In this document: positions 29,652 to 32,498 of the stretch, piece after piece | Position numbering within the stretch: position 1 is the first letter of the stretch | How the letters are laid out: each line of letters starts with the position of its first letter | From: Phycisphaerae bacterium | GTDB lineage: Bacteria; Planctomycetota; Phycisphaerae; Sedimentisphaerales; SG8-4 | DNA: 32,498 bases | Assembly: GCA_030603035.1 (NCBI GenBank) | Contig: JAUVYQ010000010.1 | Location: forward strand, 1 to 32,498 | Direction: 5' to 3' | Program-made: the position numbers and the translations under genes | Notes under the pieces: generated by a model | Seen by the model: the letters and a program-made list of their open reading frames with translations, nothing else | Told to the model about the DNA's origin: nothing | Database searches by the model: none

Positions 29652-32150
29652 ATGGCGGCAGAATATTGCGTTGAAGTTTGCAGGAGATTAGAGGAGAAGT
29701 TTCACGGTGCCGAGCTGCATCGGCCGATGCGAGTGCAGCGCTACGATGCAGGCACTAAATTAGTTTATGATGTGAAGGGGGTGGAGCAAGCGAATACGGC
29801 GCGGGTACACCTTGTTGTTGAGGAGTTTGTGGGGGGAGGGTTCGCCGGGCAGGTCTACCGGGTTAAGGTGTTGAAGATTGAGGCTGAGGATGGACCGATA
29901 GACTCTCTGCAGCCAGGCCGAGTTTACGCAATGAAGATTCTTGTTCCGCCGTCGGGGCTTCATAGCTTGTTCCGCAACCTGCTTTATTATGTTGGTTTCC
30001 AGGGCCCGTTTCAGCTTCAGGTCAATCCTGCTGCGGTCAGGGCTGGAGCACTCTGGCAAAAATTCATTCGGCGGGGGGTGAAAATTCGGTTCGGCGACGA
30101 AAGGACGATTGTAGATATCCACGCCACATTTGTGGACAACAAGCTCGGCAGTTGCGGTGAGTTAGCTGAATGGGTTGATGGACGTACGTGGCGGCTGGAG
30201 GTCGATGACCGGTTGGATTCTTTGAAGCGCTGGCGTCGTGGCAAGGTCGTTGACGCCCAGCAGCTCGGCTCGCCGGAGTATCGAGCCAAGAAGCAGTTTA
30301 TGGCTGATTTCGTGAAATTGCTGCACGATATGGGGGGGTATGAATTGGCCAGGCAGTATGAGTGGTGGACATGCAAGAGTCAGCCGAACTGTCTAAAACG
30401 CAGAGATACTGAAGACAATCCATCTGGTGGGTTGGCAGCGGTTGACTTCAGGGCAGGATTGGCGCTTTTGCCGTTTCTACCGATGAGTCCGGCCGATTTC
30501 AAGCTGATAGCCAAAGGGCTTATGCGCGGCTCTCTGGTTCAGTTTGACCGAGGCAGTACAGATAAGCTGGAGCGATTTGCTGAGGCAAACAGCGATAAGT
30601 TTAGCGATATGCAACAAATGTTAGAGGAGCTGAAAGCGGCTGAGTGTCTGTATCGGGATTCGATTCCGGATATTACTCATAATCATATTAGGCTGCTTTA
30701 CAGCCCGCGCCTGTGGTCAACGATGCTCGATAGTGCGGTGACCGGCTGGAAGGTGCGAAATCTTGTGGATGAGCGGCACGAGCGGAAGCTGCGGAGCAGC
30801 AGGGTATTGACGTTTCTGTTTCTTGTGATTGGCCTGATACCGTTTTTGGGCCGATTAGTTCGGCGGATTTGGGCCCGGCCGGACTGGCGCAGGCACTATC
30901 GGGCAATGCTGACAAGCTGGGATTATCTCCGAAGAGCGGTTCAGGCCAGGATTGCTGAGAAAGTCATTGTATGGCACAGGGCAGGACGGGTCGATGGTGA
31001 GCGTGCGCAGAGGGTAACGGGTTCTTTTTGGCGATTCTTAGGCCATTTTCCCTTGTCGATTCTGTTTGTCTGGTTACACAGGTTTTTGACCGATTGGGAT
31101 TATGCAAAAGAGCGGTTGGTTTATATATTTGTCCGGCCGGTCAGGCTGTACTTTAACGCACATCTGCGGGAGCAATGGCTTCGTGAGATGGTGACAGAGG
31201 GCAAGAAAAAACACATACTTAGCAACGAAGATGCTGAGGTTATCCTTTCACAGGTTAATGAGCCGTTTATACAGAAGTATCTAAAGAGCTTAGCGGTACA
31301 TATTTGTACATTGCCGGTAACACAGATTGTCTCGGTGACGGTGGCATGGATTTACGCGAAGATGCATCCGGAGCTTTCTCCAGCGGAGACAGCTTGGTGG
31401 GTGGCGGGAATTCTCATATTTTTCCAAGTGTTTCCGATTTCGCCTGGTTCGCTGGTCCGGGGGTTCTATGTGCTATATCGGGTTATCCGGGAGCGGAATT
31501 TCAAGGACTACAATATCGCGGTGTTCTTAGGGTTTTTCAAATATATAGGTTATCTGGCGTTTCCGATTCAGATGACGTATCGCTATCCAGCGCTCGCGAG
31601 GTTTATGGCCGCTCACTGGTCGACGGAAGCGGTGCATATTGTTCCGGTGTTCGGTGAACGTGGTGCATTGTTAGAGCATTGGGTATTTTGTCTGTTTTAC
31701 AATTGGCCATTGACAATACGCCGTCGAATGCGCAAGCGGGCCGAAATGCGGGCATCAATAAAGCCACGATATTGGCATGTTGGTTTATGGACTGCTATCG
31801 CAGCATTAAGTTTGGGTTCTGTCGATTACAATTACCTTAACAATGTTGGAAATCTCCCGGGTTTCAAAGATATTTGGTGGCTTGTGGTGCTCGTACCACT
31901 GGTTTGTGGTGCAGTGGTAACTCTGGGCTGCGGCGGGGCGAGGTTGTGGAAACGGATTGCAGCGGCTACTATCTGCGGTATTGCACTTGGAGTGCTTTAT
32001 ACCGCCGTCTCTGCTATGCTGGTTAAGAGATTGGCCGCCGGTGATATCGCAGCGGTTTGCGTCTGGCGGGTATTCGTGTTCGCTGTTCTTTCAACTGTCG
32101 GGGCAATAACTACGGAGCTAAAGCTGCCTGAGCCGAGCCAAAAAATTTAA
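29652..32150 (+). CDS. large membrane protein with a divergent kinase-like N-terminal domain
   Basis: 832 residues. Residues 55-100 resemble the protein-kinase N-lobe: a glycine-rich loop VGGGFAGQVYRV, then YAMKIL with a candidate ATP-anchoring Lys95. GELAEWVDGRTW (169-180) resembles a hinge. SQPNCLKR (243-250) and AAVDFRAG (262-269) fall where the catalytic-loop Asn and a DFG-like motif would be, but no HRD Asp is seen, so it may be a pseudokinase. The second half has about nine membrane spans (around 385-403, 460-480, 545-568, 582-608, 622-642, 708-724, 741-760, 768-790 and 798-820) with a cytoplasmic arginine-rich middle. I do not recognise the architecture. The kinase reading is inference from motif spacing only. 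It sits in a likely operon with pgpA, so an envelope role is plausible. Confidence 0.7.
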   Translation: MAAEYCVEVCRRLEEKFHGAELHRPMRVQRYDAGTKLVYDVKGVEQANTARVHLVVEEFVGGGFAGQVYRVKVLKIEAEDGPIDSLQPGRVYAMKILVPPSGLHSLFRNLLYYVGFQGPFQLQVNPAAVRAGALWQKFIRRGVKIRFGDERTIVDIHATFVDNKLGSCGELAEWVDGRTWRLEVDDRLDSLKRWRRGKVVDAQQLGSPEYRAKKQFMADFVKLLHDMGGYELARQYEWWTCKSQPNCLKRRDTEDNPSGGLAAVDFRAGLALLPFLPMSPADFKLIAKGLMRGSLVQFDRGSTDKLERFAEANSDKFSDMQQMLEELKAAECLYRDSIPDITHNHIRLLYSPRLWSTMLDSAVTGWKVRNLVDERHERKLRSSRVLTFLFLVIGLIPFLGRLVRRIWARPDWRRHYRAMLTSWDYLRRAVQARIAEKVIVWHRAGRVDGERAQRVTGSFWRFLGHFPLSILFVWLHRFLTDWDYAKERLVYIFVRPVRLYFNAHLREQWLREMVTEGKKKHILSNEDAEVILSQVNEPFIQKYLKSLAVHICTLPVTQIVSVTVAWIYAKMHPELSPAETAWWVAGILIFFQVFPISPGSLVRGFYVLYRVIRERNFKDYNIAVFLGFFKYIGYLAFPIQMTYRYPALARFMAAHWSTEAVHIVPVFGERGALLEHWVFCLFYNWPLTIRRRMRKRAEMRASIKPRYWHVGLWTAIAALSLGSVDYNYLNNVGNLPGFKDIWWLVVLVPLVCGAVVTLGCGGARLWKRIAAATICGIALGVLYTAVSAMLVKRLAAGDIAAVCVWRVFVFAVLSTVGAITTELKLPEPSQKI

Positions 32151-32217
32151 GTTTTTAGCAATTTCACACATTATCCCGACCCAATTGGAACAGGTTTCAA
32201 GTGATTAGCCCGGATTT

Positions 32218-32498
32218 TTCAAGGCCACAGAGAACGCAGAGAGCTCAGAGAAATTTAGCCACGAAAAGGCGCAAAAAGCACAAACATTTTTTAGACCACG
32301 AAGAACACGAAGAAAGACTAAAAAACAAGTTCATTGTTCGTAGTTCGTAGTTCATAGAAAATTAGCCACAGAGCACTCAGAGGTCACAGAGAGAAAAAAG
32401 TTTATCAGGTAAACAGGGTATCAGGATGTGAATATCAGGATATCAGAGTATCAGGTTGCTGTCCTAGGGACTCCTTACAGAGGACATCAGGGAAACGG
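32218..32498. repeat. dense short-word repeat region, no gene
   Basis: It contains CCACAGAGAACGCAGAGAG, then CCACGAAAAGGCGCAAAAAG, CCACGAAGAACACGAAG, GTTCGTAGTTCGTAGTTC, and a run of TATCAGG words (32402-32458). These words resemble the arms of palindromes found elsewhere in the window. Only one orientation is visible before the sequence ends. Confidence 0.7.

Overview
The window looks like a chromosomal segment from a planctomycete of the Phycisphaerae / Sedimentisphaerales (MSBL9) type. This is inferred from gene content and style: a Tat-exported sulfatase, a DUF1844 protein, secreted or lipid-anchored hypothetical proteins, an HNH+AP2 protein, and intergenic DNA packed with short palindromic word repeats. 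No rRNA, tRNA or CRISPR array was found, so the placement rests on protein resemblance only.

Layout. 1-205 holds the 5' end of a leftward gene that runs off the window, then a promoter-like stretch. 206-5514 reads rightward: aconitase (Aquifex-type), a four-helix-bundle protein, a LOG/TIGR00725-like protein, a secreted protein of unknown role, and hisD. 5553-13866 reads leftward and is mostly housekeeping. In transcription order it is gltX, a PfkB kinase, thpR, a second four-helix-bundle gene, recA, alaS and a membrane protein. A good promoter lies just upstream of gltX, and most of the genes up to the four-helix gene are 12-16 bp apart. 14059-16725 holds an orphan MNT nucleotidyltransferase, a GIY-YIG protein (opposite strand) and glnS. 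16795-19847 reads leftward: trpC followed by a TauE/SafE permease, a DUF1844 protein, and smpB. 20413-22137 is a sulfatase whose composition differs from its neighbours. 22604-25257 reads rightward: two related lipoproteins and a HIT hydrolase. 25291-27806 is an AT-rich leftward block with a HAD phosphatase, two unknown genes and very small ORFs. 28421-32150 reads rightward: an HNH+AP2 protein, pgpA and an 832-residue membrane protein with a kinase-like N-terminus. The last 350 bp are repeats.

How the genes work together. Core functions present are translation (gltX, glnS, alaS, smpB), recombination (recA beside thpR), amino-acid synthesis (hisD, trpC), the TCA cycle (acn) and phospholipid synthesis (pgpA). 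Because both GluRS and a GlnRS are present, Gln-tRNA can be charged directly.

The most unusual aspect is the repeat biology. (a) Short inverted-repeat cassettes sit in frame inside coding genes: one in alaS and two in the secreted protein at 3186-4154. Repeat DNA has also rewritten the C-terminus of aconitase. This resembles Rickettsia palindromic elements. (b) Four small accessory genes (two four-helix-bundle proteins, a GIY-YIG protein and an HNH+AP2 protein) are each bracketed by oppositely oriented copies of a short-word repeat. Both four-helix genes sit exactly at the 3' end of a co-oriented gene. Together this suggests a family of small repeat-bounded gene cassettes. That is an inference from this one window and needs comparison with related genomes.
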